Source of the DNA: Kribbella sp. NBC_00382
Lineage (GTDB): Bacteria; Actinomycetota; Actinomycetes; Propionibacteriales; Kribbellaceae
DNA: 64,000 nucleotides
Direction: 5' to 3'
Assembly (NCBI RefSeq): GCF_036067295.1
Contig: NZ_CP107954.1
Location: 1,860,001-1,924,000, forward strand
Positions 53,473 through 64,000 of this stretch are shown piece by piece. The position numbers and the translations under genes are program-made. Numbering within the stretch: the first letter of the stretch is position 1; each line of letters starts with the position of its first letter. The notes under the pieces are model-generated. The model was given only the letters and a program-made list of their open reading frames with translations. It searched no databases and was not told where the DNA came from.

Positions 53473-54470
53473 GACCGCAGCGCTCCGGCGAGGATGTTGT
53501 GGTCGACGATGCCGATCGCCTTGCCGGTCTCGTCGACGCAGACGCCCTGCTGGGTCGGCGAGGTCAGCAGCGAGTCGAGCGCGGCGCGCATCGAGTCGCT
53601 CTTGGTGAAGACCGGGCCGACCGGAAGCAGGTCCGCGGCGCCGTTCTTCCAGCCGGCCGGGCGGCCCGCCTCGTCCAGCACGAGCTCGGCCGGCAACGGC
53701 CCGAACTCCAGCTGGTCGATCTGCAGGAACGTAAGCGCCCGGTAACCGCGATCCTGGCCGACGAAGCTCTCCACGAAGTCGTCGGCGGGGTTGGCGAGGA
53801 TCTCCGACGGCGGCGCGAACTGGGCCAGCTTGCCGCCGACCTTGAGCACCGCGACGTTGTCGCCGAGCTTGATCGCCTCGTCGATGTCGTGCGTGACGAA
53901 GACGATCGTCTTGCCGATGTCGCGTTGCAGGCGGAGCAGTTCCTCCTGCAACTGGTGCCGCACGATCGGGTCGACGGCGCTGAACGGCTCGTCCATCAGC
54001 ATGATCTTCGGGTCCGCCGCGAGTGCCCGGGCGACGCCGACTCGTTGCTGCTGGCCACCGGACAGCTGGGCCGGGTACCGCTCGGCCAGCTTGAGATCGA
54101 GACCGACCCGCTCGAGCAGCTCCATCGCCGTGGCCCGGGTTTTCTTCTTGTCCCAGCCCAGCAGCTTCGGCACCGTGGCGACGTTGTCGACCACGGTCTT
54201 GTGCGGGAACAGCCCGGCATGCTGGATCACATAACCGATCCCGCGCCGCAGGGTGACCGGATCGCCGGCGTTGATGTCCTCGCCGTCGATCGAGATCGTG
54301 CCGCTGCTGCGCTCGATCGTCCGGTTGATCATCCGCAGCGAGGTGGTCTTGCCGCAGCCCGAAGGTCCGACGAACACGGTGATCTCGTTGCTCGGGATCC
54401 GCATGCTCAGCGTGTCCACGGCGACAGTGCCGTCGGGGTACTGCTTGGTGACGTCTTCGAACTCGATCAT
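53469..54470 (-). CDS. ProV/OpuBA-type ABC ATP-binding protein
   Basis: The 333-residue ATPase has Walker A GPSGCGKTTS, the Q-loop region, signature LSGGQQQRVG, Walker B IMLMDEPF and the H-loop FVTHD. The C-terminal 90 residues resemble a CBS module (SMRAALDSLLTSPTQQGVCVDETGKAIGIVDHNIL), which in OpuA senses ionic strength; only about one repeat is clear. It powers the importer whose permeases follow. A hairpin-rich 141-bp gap separates it from hutU. Confidence 0.92.
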   Translation of the reverse strand: MIEFEDVTKQYPDGTVAVDTLSMRIPSNEITVFVGPSGCGKTTSLRMINRTIERSSGTISIDGEDINAGDPVTLRRGIGYVIQHAGLFPHKTVVDNVATVPKLLGWDKKKTRATAMELLERVGLDLKLAERYPAQLSGGQQQRVGVARALAADPKIMLMDEPFSAVDPIVRHQLQEELLRLQRDIGKTIVFVTHDIDEAIKLGDNVAVLKVGGKLAQFAPPSEILANPADDFVESFVGQDRGYRALTFLQIDQLEFGPLPAELVLDEAGRPAGWKNGAADLLPVGPVFTKSDSMRAALDSLLTSPTQQGVCVDETGKAIGIVDHNILAGALRS

Positions 54471-54512
54471 GGCGCCCCTTCGCGCTCGTCGGAGATCGCC
54501 CGAACGATCCTA

Positions 54513-54558
54513 GGGGAACGAGAGCCCGCAAACCTGCTATTCGCGGGTATCTCGCCCC
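54513..54558 (-). terminator. hairpin in the gap between hutU and the ABC ATPase gene
   Basis: Three stacked stems GGGG/CCCC, CGAGA/TCTCG and CCCGC/GCGGG (54513-54529 with 54543-54558) form one long hairpin with small internal loops. It may terminate hutHU transcripts or attenuate entry into the transporter genes, suggesting separate control of import. Confidence 0.6.
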
Positions 54559-54611
54559 TCAAGAAAGTGCACCTTAGCGCTACGGATTGCCTCGGTCGCA
54601 CTGTGCAGCGA

Positions 54612-56267
54612 TCAGCTCTCCCGCATCGGGATCCTGACGCCTCGTTCAGCGGCTACTTCTTCTGCTCGTTCGTACCCGGCATCGACATGCCGAATCACAC
54701 CCATGGCCGGATCGTTGCTCAGCACCCGTTCCAGCTTCTGCCGGGCCAGGTCGGTGCCGTCGGCAACCGATACCTGGCCGGCGTGGATCGACCGGCCCAT
54801 CCCGACGCCGCCGCCGTGGTGGATCGAGACCCAGGAGGCGCCGCTGGCGACGTTCACCATCGCGTTCAGCAGCGGCCAGTCGGCGATCGCGTCCGAGCCG
54901 TCCAGCATGCCCTCGGTCTCCCGGTACGGCGAGGCGACGCTGCCGGTGTCGAGGTGGTCGCGCCCGATCACGATCGGCGCCTCCAGCTCACCCGAGGCGA
55001 CCATGTCGTTGAACCGCACGCCCGCCTTGTCCCGCTCACCCTGGCCGAGCCAGCAGATCCGGGCCGGCAGCCCCTGGAAGGCCACCCGCTCCTGCGCCAT
55101 CTTGATCCACCGGGTCAGGTGCTCGTTCTCCGGGAACAGGTCGAGGATCGCCTGGTCGGTCTTGTGAATGTCCTTGGGGTTTCCGGAGAGCGCGGCCCAC
55201 CGGAACGGGCCCTTACCCTCACAGAACAACGGCCGGATGTACGCCGGTACGAAGCCCGGGAACTCAAATGCCCGGTTGTAGCCGGCCTTCCGCGCCTCGT
55301 CCCGGATCGAGTTGCCGTAGTCGAACACCTCGGCACCCGCGTCCTGGAAGCCGACCATCGCCGCGACGTGCCTGGCCATCGAGGCCTGCGCGCGCTCGGT
55401 GAAGCCGGCCGGGTCCTTCTCGCGGGCCGTCGTCCAGTCGTCGAAGTCCACGCCCACCGGCAGGTACATCAGCGGGTCGTGGGCCGAGGTCTGGTCGGTG
55501 ACGATGTCGATCGGCGCGCCCAGCTCGAGCAGCTCCGGCACGATCACCGCGGCGTTGCCCAGCAGGCCGATCGACAGCGGCCGGCGAGCCTTCTTGGCCT
55601 CTTCGGCCAGCCGCAGCGCGTCGCTCAGGTCCTTGGCCCGCACATCGAGGTACCGGTGCTCGATCCGGCGGTCGATCCGGCTGCCGTCGACGTCGATGCA
55701 GATCGCGACGCCGTCGTTCATCGTGACGGCCAGCGGCTGCGCGCCGCCCATCCCGCCGAGTCCCGCGGTCAGCGTGATGGTGCCGGCCAGCGTACCGCCG
55801 AACTTCTTCGCGGCGACCGCGGCGAACGTCTCATAGGTGCCCTGCAGGATGCCCTGGGTGCCGATGTAGATCCACGAGCCGGCCGTCATCTGGCCGTACA
55901 TCGTCAGGCCCATCGCCTCGAGCTTGCGGAACTCCTCCCAGTTGGCCCAGTCGCCGACCAGGTTGGAGTTCGCGATCAGCACCCGCGGCGCCCACTCGTG
56001 GGTCTGCATCACGCCGACCGGCTTGCCCGACTGGACCAGCATCGTCTCGTCGTTCTTCAACGTGGTCAGCGTTCTGACCATCGCGTCGAAGGAGTTCCAG
56101 TTCCGCGCGGCCTTGCCGGTACCGCCGTAGACGACGAGCTCGTCGGGGTGCTCGGCCACCTCCGGGTCGAGGTTGTTCTGCAGCATCCGCAGCGCGGCCT
56201 CCTGCGGCCAGCCCTGGGCGGTGAGGGTGGTGCCGCGGGGGGCGCGAACAGGACGTGGTCCGGACAT
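54612..56267 (-). CDS. hutU: urocanate hydratase
   Basis: ATG 56267 ([39 protein letters not shown]) gives 551 residues, normal for urocanase. Features: [54 protein letters not shown] and [30 protein letters not shown] for NAD binding, and the catalytic region [15 protein letters not shown] near a conserved Cys. It converts urocanate to imidazolonepropionate using NAD as electrophile. Thirty bp after hutH. Confidence 0.96.
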   Translation of the reverse strand: MSGPRPVRAPRGTTLTAQGWPQEAALRMLQNNLDPEVAEHPDELVVYGGTGKAARNWNSFDAMVRTLTTLKNDETMLVQSGKPVGVMQTHEWAPRVLIANSNLVGDWANWEEFRKLEAMGLTMYGQMTAGSWIYIGTQGILQGTYETFAAVAAKKFGGTLAGTITLTAGLGGMGGAQPLAVTMNDGVAICIDVDGSRIDRRIEHRYLDVRAKDLSDALRLAEEAKKARRPLSIGLLGNAAVIVPELLELGAPIDIVTDQTSAHDPLMYLPVGVDFDDWTTAREKDPAGFTERAQASMARHVAAMVGFQDAGAEVFDYGNSIRDEARKAGYNRAFEFPGFVPAYIRPLFCEGKGPFRWAALSGNPKDIHKTDQAILDLFPENEHLTRWIKMAQERVAFQGLPARICWLGQGERDKAGVRFNDMVASGELEAPIVIGRDHLDTGSVASPYRETEGMLDGSDAIADWPLLNAMVNVASGASWVSIHHGGGVGMGRSIHAGQVSVADGTDLARQKLERVLSNDPAMGVIRHVDAGYERAEEVAAERGVRIPMRES

Positions 56268-56297
56268 GTGTGATCCAGCCTTTCGAGTCGTCAATGG

Positions 56298-57866
56298 TCA
56301 GGACAGCGGGCCGGTGACGGCCTCTACAGCGGACAAGTAGGTGCCGTCAGCAACGAGCTGGACGGAATGTTCGATCTCCGGGGCCAGGTGCCGGTCGGTG
56401 CCAGGTCCTTCGACAAGTTCACGCAGCTTGCTTCGTACTGCGCCCGTGGCGGGCGAAGGCTCCAACGGTGCACGCATGTCGATCGCGCGAGCGGCGGTCA
56501 GGATCTCGACCGCCAGAACCCTTTGCAGGCCGTCGATGCTCTTGCGCAGCTTGCGGGCGGCGGACCAGCCCATCGAGACGTGGTCCTCCTGCATCGCGCT
56601 GCTCGGGATCGAGTCGACGCTGGCCGGTACTGCGAGCCGCTTGAGCTCGGACACGATCGCGGCCTGGGTGTACTGCGCGATCATGTGCCCGGAGTCGACG
56701 CCGGGATCGTCGGCCAGGAAGGCGTTCAGCCCATGGTTGCGGGCGACATCGAGGAAGCGGTCGGTCCGGCGCTCACTGATGCTGGCGACGTCGGCGACGG
56801 CGATCGCGAGGAAGTCGAGCACGTAGCCGACAGGGGCGCCGTGGAAGTTGCCGTTCGACTCCACGCGGCCGTCGGGGAGTACGACCGGGTTGTCGATCGC
56901 GGCGGAGAGCTCGTAGCCGGCGACGGATGCGGCGTGGGTGGCGGTGGCGCGGGCGGCGCCATGCACCTGCGGGGAGCAGCGGAGCGAGTACGCGTCCTGA
57001 ACGCGGTTGCAGTCAGGACCGCGGTGGCTTGCCACGATCCCGCTGTCGTTGAGTACTGCGCGCAGGTTGGCGGCAGAGTCGGCCTGCCCGGGGTGGGGGC
57101 GGAGTGCCTGGAGGTCCGCGGCGAATACGCGATCGGTGGCGAGCTGACCTTCGACGCTCATCGCGGCGGCGATGTCGGCCGTCTTCAGCAGCCGGTCGAG
57201 GTCGGCGAGCGCGAGCACGAGCATGCCGAGCATGCCGTCGGTGCCGTTGATCAGCGCCAGGCCTTCCTTCTCGGCCAGGACGACCGGCTTGAGCCCGTGC
57301 TCAGCCATCGCCTCGGCCGTGTCGCGGAGATTGCCGTCTGCGTCGCGAACCTTGCCTTCGCCCATGACTGCGAGCGCGACGTGGGAGAGGGGTGCGAGGT
57401 CGCCTGAGCACCCGAGGCTGCCGTATTCGTGGACGACCGGGGTCAGCTGAGCGTTCAGCAGGCCGGCGTACGCCTGGGCGGTCTCGACCTTCACTCCGGT
57501 ACGGCCGGTGGCCAGCGTCGAGAGCCGCAGCAGCGCGAGTGCGCGGATCACCTCGGTCTCGACCTCGGGGCCGGAGCCGGCCGCGTGCGACCGGATGAGG
57601 CTGCGCTGCAACTGGGCGCGGAGCTCGGGCGCGATGTGCCGCGTCGCGAGTGCGCCGAATCCGGTGGAGACCCCGTAGTGCGGGGTGTCCGCATGCGCGA
57701 GCGCCTCGATCGCCGCCCGCGACTTCGCGATCTCCTCGAGTGCCTGGTCGTCGATCCGCACGGGCGCCCGGTAGCGCGCCACCGCGACGACGTCCGCCGG
57801 GCTGAGCGGCCCGACACCGACTGTCACTACCTGGGCTGTTCGCCCCTGAGCTGTTTGCGTGGTCAC
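56298..57866 (-). CDS. hutH: histidine ammonia-lyase
   Basis: GTG 57866 (VTTQTAQGRTAQVVTVGVGPLSPADVV) gives 522 residues; the frame is open much further but that part is repeat DNA. The MIO-forming loop reads GSLGCSGDLAPLSH: Cys-Ser-Gly in place of the usual Ala-Ser-Gly, a variant I recall from other actinobacterial enzymes. Also YGVSTGFGALATRHI, GNFHGAPVGYVLDFL and the late SSAMQEDHVSMGW. It deaminates histidine to trans-urocanate, the first step of the pathway, and heads the leftward cluster. The upstream region holds tandem 139-bp repeats. Confidence 0.95.
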   Translation of the reverse strand: MTTQTAQGRTAQVVTVGVGPLSPADVVAVARYRAPVRIDDQALEEIAKSRAAIEALAHADTPHYGVSTGFGALATRHIAPELRAQLQRSLIRSHAAGSGPEVETEVIRALALLRLSTLATGRTGVKVETAQAYAGLLNAQLTPVVHEYGSLGCSGDLAPLSHVALAVMGEGKVRDADGNLRDTAEAMAEHGLKPVVLAEKEGLALINGTDGMLGMLVLALADLDRLLKTADIAAAMSVEGQLATDRVFAADLQALRPHPGQADSAANLRAVLNDSGIVASHRGPDCNRVQDAYSLRCSPQVHGAARATATHAASVAGYELSAAIDNPVVLPDGRVESNGNFHGAPVGYVLDFLAIAVADVASISERRTDRFLDVARNHGLNAFLADDPGVDSGHMIAQYTQAAIVSELKRLAVPASVDSIPSSAMQEDHVSMGWSAARKLRKSIDGLQRVLAVEILTAARAIDMRAPLEPSPATGAVRSKLRELVEGPGTDRHLAPEIEHSVQLVADGTYLSAVEAVTGPLS

Positions 57867-57980
57867 CCGCCCATTGCACCGCGCCCCGCCGCCCACCGAT
57901 AGCACCGCCACCCCACCACCCATCTCAAACCCGAGACACCTCCATCCCACGCACCTCGCCCACCCACAAATCCGCCCACC

Positions 57981-58030
57981 CCGCCCACCCCGCCAACCCA
58001 CAGCCCCGCCCACCCCGCCAACCCACAACC
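57981..58030. repeat. 25-bp tandem repeat in C-rich spacer upstream of hutH
   Basis: Two head-to-tail copies of 25 bp (57981-58005 and 58006-58030) differ at one base. They lie in a strongly strand-biased stretch (57860-58080, almost no G on the plus strand) rich in CCCACC and CCCGCC. The minus strand is thus G-rich, with possible G-quadruplex runs in the hutH 5' region. Confidence 0.6.
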
Positions 58031-58083
58031 CCGACCACCCCTGTCCCCAGCCTGGTCCCGCGCCAGCCCACCCGGCCCTGGCC

Positions 58084-58362
58084 GACATTTGAGGGGTTAA
58101 CCCCCGAGCCGGTGGGTTGCCTCCCCAGTTTCCGAGGGGGCAACCCACCGTTTGAGGGGACAACCCCTGAAATGTCCGGAGGGCCGGCGCCAGCTCAGCC
58201 CCGGTTGGTGGGGGGTGGGGCGGACCTTTGAGGGGTTAACCCCCGAGCCGGTGGGTTGCCTCCCCAGTTTCCGAAGGGGCAACCCACCGTTTGAGGGGAC
58301 AACCCCTGAAATGTCCGGAGGGCCGGCGCCAGCTCAGCTCCGGTTGGTGGGGGTCGGGTGGG
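58084..58362. repeat. two tandem 139-bp repeats with three hairpins each
   Basis: Copy 1 (58084-58222) and copy 2 (58223 to about 58362) are nearly identical. Each contains the palindrome GGGGTTAACCCC (58093-58104 and 58232-58243), a 12-bp stem starting CGGTGGGTTGCC paired with GGCAACCCACCG, and an AGGGG/CCCCT stem. They fill the gap between divergent hutH and the acetyltransferase gene. Possible roles: regulatory RNA leader, operator array or a mobile REP-like unit duplicated in place. Confidence 0.75.
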
Positions 58363-58386
58363 CCTTGAGGGGAATAGGGTCGGGGG

Positions 58387-59283
58387 ATGGGGTTCGAGGT
58401 GCGGGTGGCTACGCCTGGTGATGCGGTGGGGATTGCTGGGGTTTGGGCTGCGGCTATGCCTCATCTGGTGAAGACGGCTCGGGGGATCGAGGCGGAGCTT
58501 CGGAAGACGACGACCCGGGTGGTGCTGATCGCGGTCGACGGCGACGAGGTTGTTGGCTACGGGAACGTGTATCGGCCGGCTCCTGAGGAAGTGGCGCCTC
58601 GGGTGCGAATCACCGTGCAGGTGCCGCCGGCGGAGCGCGGGCGTGGGATCGGGAGTGCTCTCGCTGACCAGGTGTCCTCGGTGGCTGTGGAGGCGGGCGC
58701 TCACAGGCTGCTGACCGTCGTGGCCGACGAGGACGCGTCGAAGGAGTTCGCTGCGCGGCGTGGGTTCGAGATCGGGCGGCGGATGAGTCACTCCCGGGCC
58801 GACTTGAGCGCAGTCCCGGCGCCGGCGCCTGTACCAGAGGACTTGCGGCTTGTTGATTACACCGGGGTCGACCCTCGCCGGCTGTGGGAGGCTCATGCGG
58901 CGACGGCTGGGGATGATCCGAGCGGGTTGTCGCACATGTCGCCGTACGAGGACTGGCTGAGGCACGACTGGGACCACCCGGATCTGCGGCTGGACCTGAG
59001 CGCCGCGGTGCTGGCCGGCGATGAGGTCGTCTCCTTCGTGACGACGACTGCAGATCCTGAGCGACGGGTGATCTGGTCCAACCTGACCGGTACCGTTCCG
59101 GCGTACCGGGGTCGTGGGCTGGCGAAGGTGGTGAAGTCGGCCGCGCTCACCCGGAGCCGGGAGGCCGGGTTCGAGCAGGCGTTCACCGGCAACGACGCGA
59201 ACAACAAGCCGATGCTCGCGGTCAACGAATGGCTCGGCTACCGGGTGTCGGCCGGCGCCTGGACCGCGGAGAAGGCGCTCTGA
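58387..59283 (+). CDS. tandem-GNAT acetyltransferase
   Basis: The 298-residue protein has two GNAT domains. The first (about 1-150) carries the acetyl-CoA loop AERGRGIGSALADQV; the second (about 155-298) has YRGRGLAKVVKSAAL and the closing NNKPMLAVNEWLGYRV. The layout resembles two-domain GNATs such as mycothiol synthase-like or Eis-like proteins, but the substrate is unknown. It diverges from hutH across the tandem repeats and precedes the IclR gene by 68 bp. Confidence 0.88.
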   Translation: MGFEVRVATPGDAVGIAGVWAAAMPHLVKTARGIEAELRKTTTRVVLIAVDGDEVVGYGNVYRPAPEEVAPRVRITVQVPPAERGRGIGSALADQVSSVAVEAGAHRLLTVVADEDASKEFAARRGFEIGRRMSHSRADLSAVPAPAPVPEDLRLVDYTGVDPRRLWEAHAATAGDDPSGLSHMSPYEDWLRHDWDHPDLRLDLSAAVLAGDEVVSFVTTTADPERRVIWSNLTGTVPAYRGRGLAKVVKSAALTRSREAGFEQAFTGNDANNKPMLAVNEWLGYRVSAGAWTAEKAL

Positions 59284-59351
59284 TCCGGCGCGGACGCACC
59301 GAAGCCCGTCAATCGTCCGAAATCTGAGACGGGCGGGCTACCCTCACTGTT

Positions 59352-60110
59352 GTGAGCGGCAACGTTCCCGCCTCGACCCGCACTCTGCGGGTGCTGACGT
59401 TCCTGGCCACCCAGCCCGGACCGGTACCGATGGAGCGCATCGCCTCCGCGGTCGGACTGCCACGCTCTTCGACCTACCACTTGCTGAAAGCAATGATCAG
59501 CGAGGGCTTCGTGGTGCACCTCCCGGAGGAGAAGCGGTACGGGCTCGGCGTCGCCGCCTTCGAGATCGGTTCCGCGTACCTCCGGCACGACCCGCTCGAG
59601 CGGCTGGCCAGACCGTTGCTCGCTCAACTCGTCGCCGAGGTCGGCCAGACGGCACACCTGGGCGTCCTCCACGGACGCGAGCTCGTCTACCTGCTGAAAG
59701 AACAGCCACCGAGGCCGGTCACCCTGGTCACGGACATCGGCGTCCGCCTACCTGCGACTCTGACGGCATCAGGGCGCGCTCTGCTCGCCGCATTGCCGCC
59801 CGCCCAGGTCCGAGCCCTGTTCCCCACTCCCGAGAGCTTCGTACGCCGTACTGACCACGGGCCGCAGACATTGAGTCAGCTCCGGCGGATCCTGGCCGAC
59901 GAGAAGCGGCAGGGGTACGCGGTGGAGGACTCGCACATCACCCCTGGCGTCGCCTCGGTCGCGAGCGCGGCCGTCGACTATGCGGGGCATCCGGTGGCCG
60001 CCATCAGCATCAGCTTCCGCACGGACGCGATCCCGGTCGGCGAACGGTTCCTGCTGGCCCGCCGGACCCGGCAGGCGGCGGACGCTCTGACCCGCCGGCT
60101 GAGCCACTGA
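59352..60110 (+). CDS. IclR-family regulator, candidate hut regulator
   Basis: The 252-residue protein starts at GTG 59352. The winged helix is at about 8-65 (TLRVLTFLATQPGPVPMERIASAVGLPRSSTYHLLKAMISEGFVVHL) and the GAF-like IclR effector domain at about 80-250 with GRALLAALPPAQV, YAVEDSHITPGVASVASAAVDYAGHPVAAISI. IclR proteins bind small acids and repress or activate catabolic genes. Position next to the hut cluster, with no other regulator in it, makes hut control with urocanate or a downstream acid as effector a fair guess. Confidence 0.9.
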   Translation: MSGNVPASTRTLRVLTFLATQPGPVPMERIASAVGLPRSSTYHLLKAMISEGFVVHLPEEKRYGLGVAAFEIGSAYLRHDPLERLARPLLAQLVAEVGQTAHLGVLHGRELVYLLKEQPPRPVTLVTDIGVRLPATLTASGRALLAALPPAQVRALFPTPESFVRRTDHGPQTLSQLRRILADEKRQGYAVEDSHITPGVASVASAAVDYAGHPVAAISISFRTDAIPVGERFLLARRTRQAADALTRRLSH

Positions 60111-60148
60111 AGGCCACTGGAAAAGCCGATAAAAGGTCTGGAAACACA

Positions 60149-60180
60149 TTAAGGGCCACCCCTTGCGGGGTGGCCCTTAA
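60149..60180 (-). terminator. terminator of the rRNA operon
   Basis: TTAAGGGCCACCCC and GGGGTGGCCCTTAA pair perfectly (14 bp) around TTGC, about 11 bp past the 3' end of 5S rRNA. Its A/T ends make it a good bidirectional terminator, also serving the convergent IclR gene. Confidence 0.88.
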
Positions 60181-60190
60181 CAGTGTGAAT

Positions 60191-60309
60191 GTCCGGCGAC
60201 GTCCTACTCTCCCACGACCTACCGGTCGCAGTACCATCGGCGCTGTCAGGCTTAACTTCCAGGTTCGGAATGGAGACTGGGTGTTTCCCTGACGCTATGG
60301 TCACCGTAA
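60191..60309 (-). rRNA. rrf: 5S ribosomal RNA
   Basis: The reverse complement begins TTACGGTGACCATAGCG, contains the conserved CCGAACCTGGAAGTTAAGCC loop region and ends GTAGGACGTCGCCGGAC, the actinobacterial 5S pattern of about 118 nt. Terminal bases pair. Last gene of the leftward rRNA operon. Ends are set by conservation and may be off by two or three bases. Confidence 0.95.
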
Positions 60310-60457
60310 CTCTATAGAAATATCAACCAACCACACACTCAGCCACTCCACCCCCGTGTGGGGTGGGTGTTGCTGGGGGTTGACCGTATTTCGGGAACCG
60401 TATAGCGGACGCGTACATCTTCGCAGCAGTAGTCTGTCGCCAACCGATGGTTGGTGT
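60310..60457 (-). other. 23S-5S internal transcribed spacer
   Basis: About 148 bp between the two rRNAs. It contains a C/G-rich inverted stretch (CACCCACCCC near CGGGGGTGGAG at 60345-60375) likely used in processing, and no tRNA gene. Confidence 0.8.
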
Positions 60458-63582
<3,125 letters not shown>

Positions 63583-64000
63583 AAAAACGACAAAAAATTA
63601 CTACTGAAGATGCTCGCGTCCACTATACAGTTCTCAAAATACGGGCAGGAAAACCAACCCTGAACACCACCTACATCGAAGACCCCAATCACCCAGGGAA
63701 AACACACCCAGACTTTCAGAGCCTCACCAGCGGTTTGGTGAGAGCCGGCCCCAGCCACACGACCACACCGATCAAGATCCGCAAAGATCCAACCGGTGTA
63801 GCAAGTGACCCAGAAAAACCGATCCAACCTGTTACCAGGATGGCCCGATTCCTCAGGACCCAACAGCGCGCCTCGACCTTTCACACAACCCCACTCACGT
63901 TCCACGCTCACCCTCCGAAGAGAGTTCGCAGTACTTGCTCGATCAGTTGTGATCCCGGCCTAATGGTCAATGTTCCACATTCCGAAGCATCATCGCCCTA
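63583..64000 (-). other. 16S-23S internal transcribed spacer (partial)
   Basis: Read leftward it contains TTTTGAGAACTGTATAGTGG then GCGAGCATCTTCAGTAG, the box-like processing segment seen before 23S in actinomycetes. I see no tRNA cloverleaf, as in most actinobacterial rrn operons. The 16S gene must lie beyond the right edge. Confidence 0.85.

Noticed and set aside
52819..54531. 570-codon frame joining a permease to upstream sequence
   Set aside because: The upstream half is the ATPase gene in a different frame; the permease starts at ATG 53472.
57867..58163. N-terminal extension of HutH
   Set aside because: The open frame continues into Gly/Trp-rich translation of the C-rich repeat tract; HutH homology begins after GTG 57866.
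58084..58362. CRISPR array
   Set aside because: Two long tandem units without unique spacers; repeat unit of 139 bp with internal hairpins is not CRISPR-like. No other regularly spaced repeats were seen in the window.
63583..64000. tRNA genes in the rRNA spacer
   Set aside because: No cloverleaf or TTC-loop sequence found on the transcribed strand; actinomycete spacers usually lack tRNAs.

Overview
This window is about 72% G+C by eye, with G/C-ending codons, frequent GTG starts, tight ATGA/GTGA stop-start overlaps, HspR-type heat-shock operators and an actinobacterial-type rRNA operon. It is a chromosomal segment of a soil actinomycete. The gene content (many sugar ABC transporters, secreted beta-helix proteins, AfsR-like STAND regulators) fits Kribbella or a related Nocardioidaceae/Kribbellaceae genus; the genus is an inference.

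Layout. 1-4.4 kb: threonine catabolism (end of tdh, then kbl), a winged-helix protein, an aldo-keto reductase and a LysR regulator. 4.5-11.8 kb: a second LysR gene and two large HTH-NB-ARC-TPR regulators, with a divergent redox pair (HxlR/QorR-like regulator and QorB-like reductase) between them and the C-terminal stump of a third NB-ARC paralogue. 11.8-17.8 kb: an SDR, a HAD phosphatase, a sugar ABC transporter operon with a divergent FadR-type regulator, and a VOC protein. 17.9-22.4 kb: a translationally coupled three-gene set (EACC1; caspase fused through membrane segments to a GTPase; a single-pass membrane protein), the best candidate for an undescribed conflict or defence system. 22.4-28.7 kb: an EamA transporter, a secreted GH87-like beta-helix protein, a DHA2 efflux pump with a divergent MarR regulator and two operator palindromes, and an aminotransferase. 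28.8-30.6 kb: a DUF3800-like gene between two copies of a structured about 90-bp repeat, then ArsC-like and small membrane proteins. 30.8-45.0 kb: the HspR regulon (clpB; dnaK-grpE-dnaJ-hspR) with HAIR operators, enclosing a beta-helix protein, a two-component system, two GT87 glycosyltransferases and an acetyltransferase. 45.2-47.4 kb: an acetyltransferase, a phosphoribosyltransferase gene broken by an in-frame TGA, and a DUF559 endonuclease-like gene bracketed by palindromic elements. 47.4-60.1 kb: the histidine-utilisation cluster (hutH, hutU, a ProU-like ABC transporter, an M20-type amidohydrolase, hutF, hutI), with an acetyltransferase and an IclR regulator on the other side of a 139-bp tandem repeat. 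60.1-64 kb: an rRNA operon read leftward (end of the 16S-23S spacer, 23S, 5S, terminator); the 16S gene lies beyond the right edge.

How it works together. The hut genes give a histidine to urocanate to imidazolonepropionate to formiminoglutamate to N-formylglutamate to glutamate route, with the ABC importer as a likely histidine transporter and the amidohydrolase as a likely stand-in for HutG. HspR should repress clpB and its own dnaK operon through three HAIR sites. The caspase-GTPase set is predicted to act as a membrane-associated sensor and death effector. No CRISPR array, tRNA gene or intact insertion sequence was seen.
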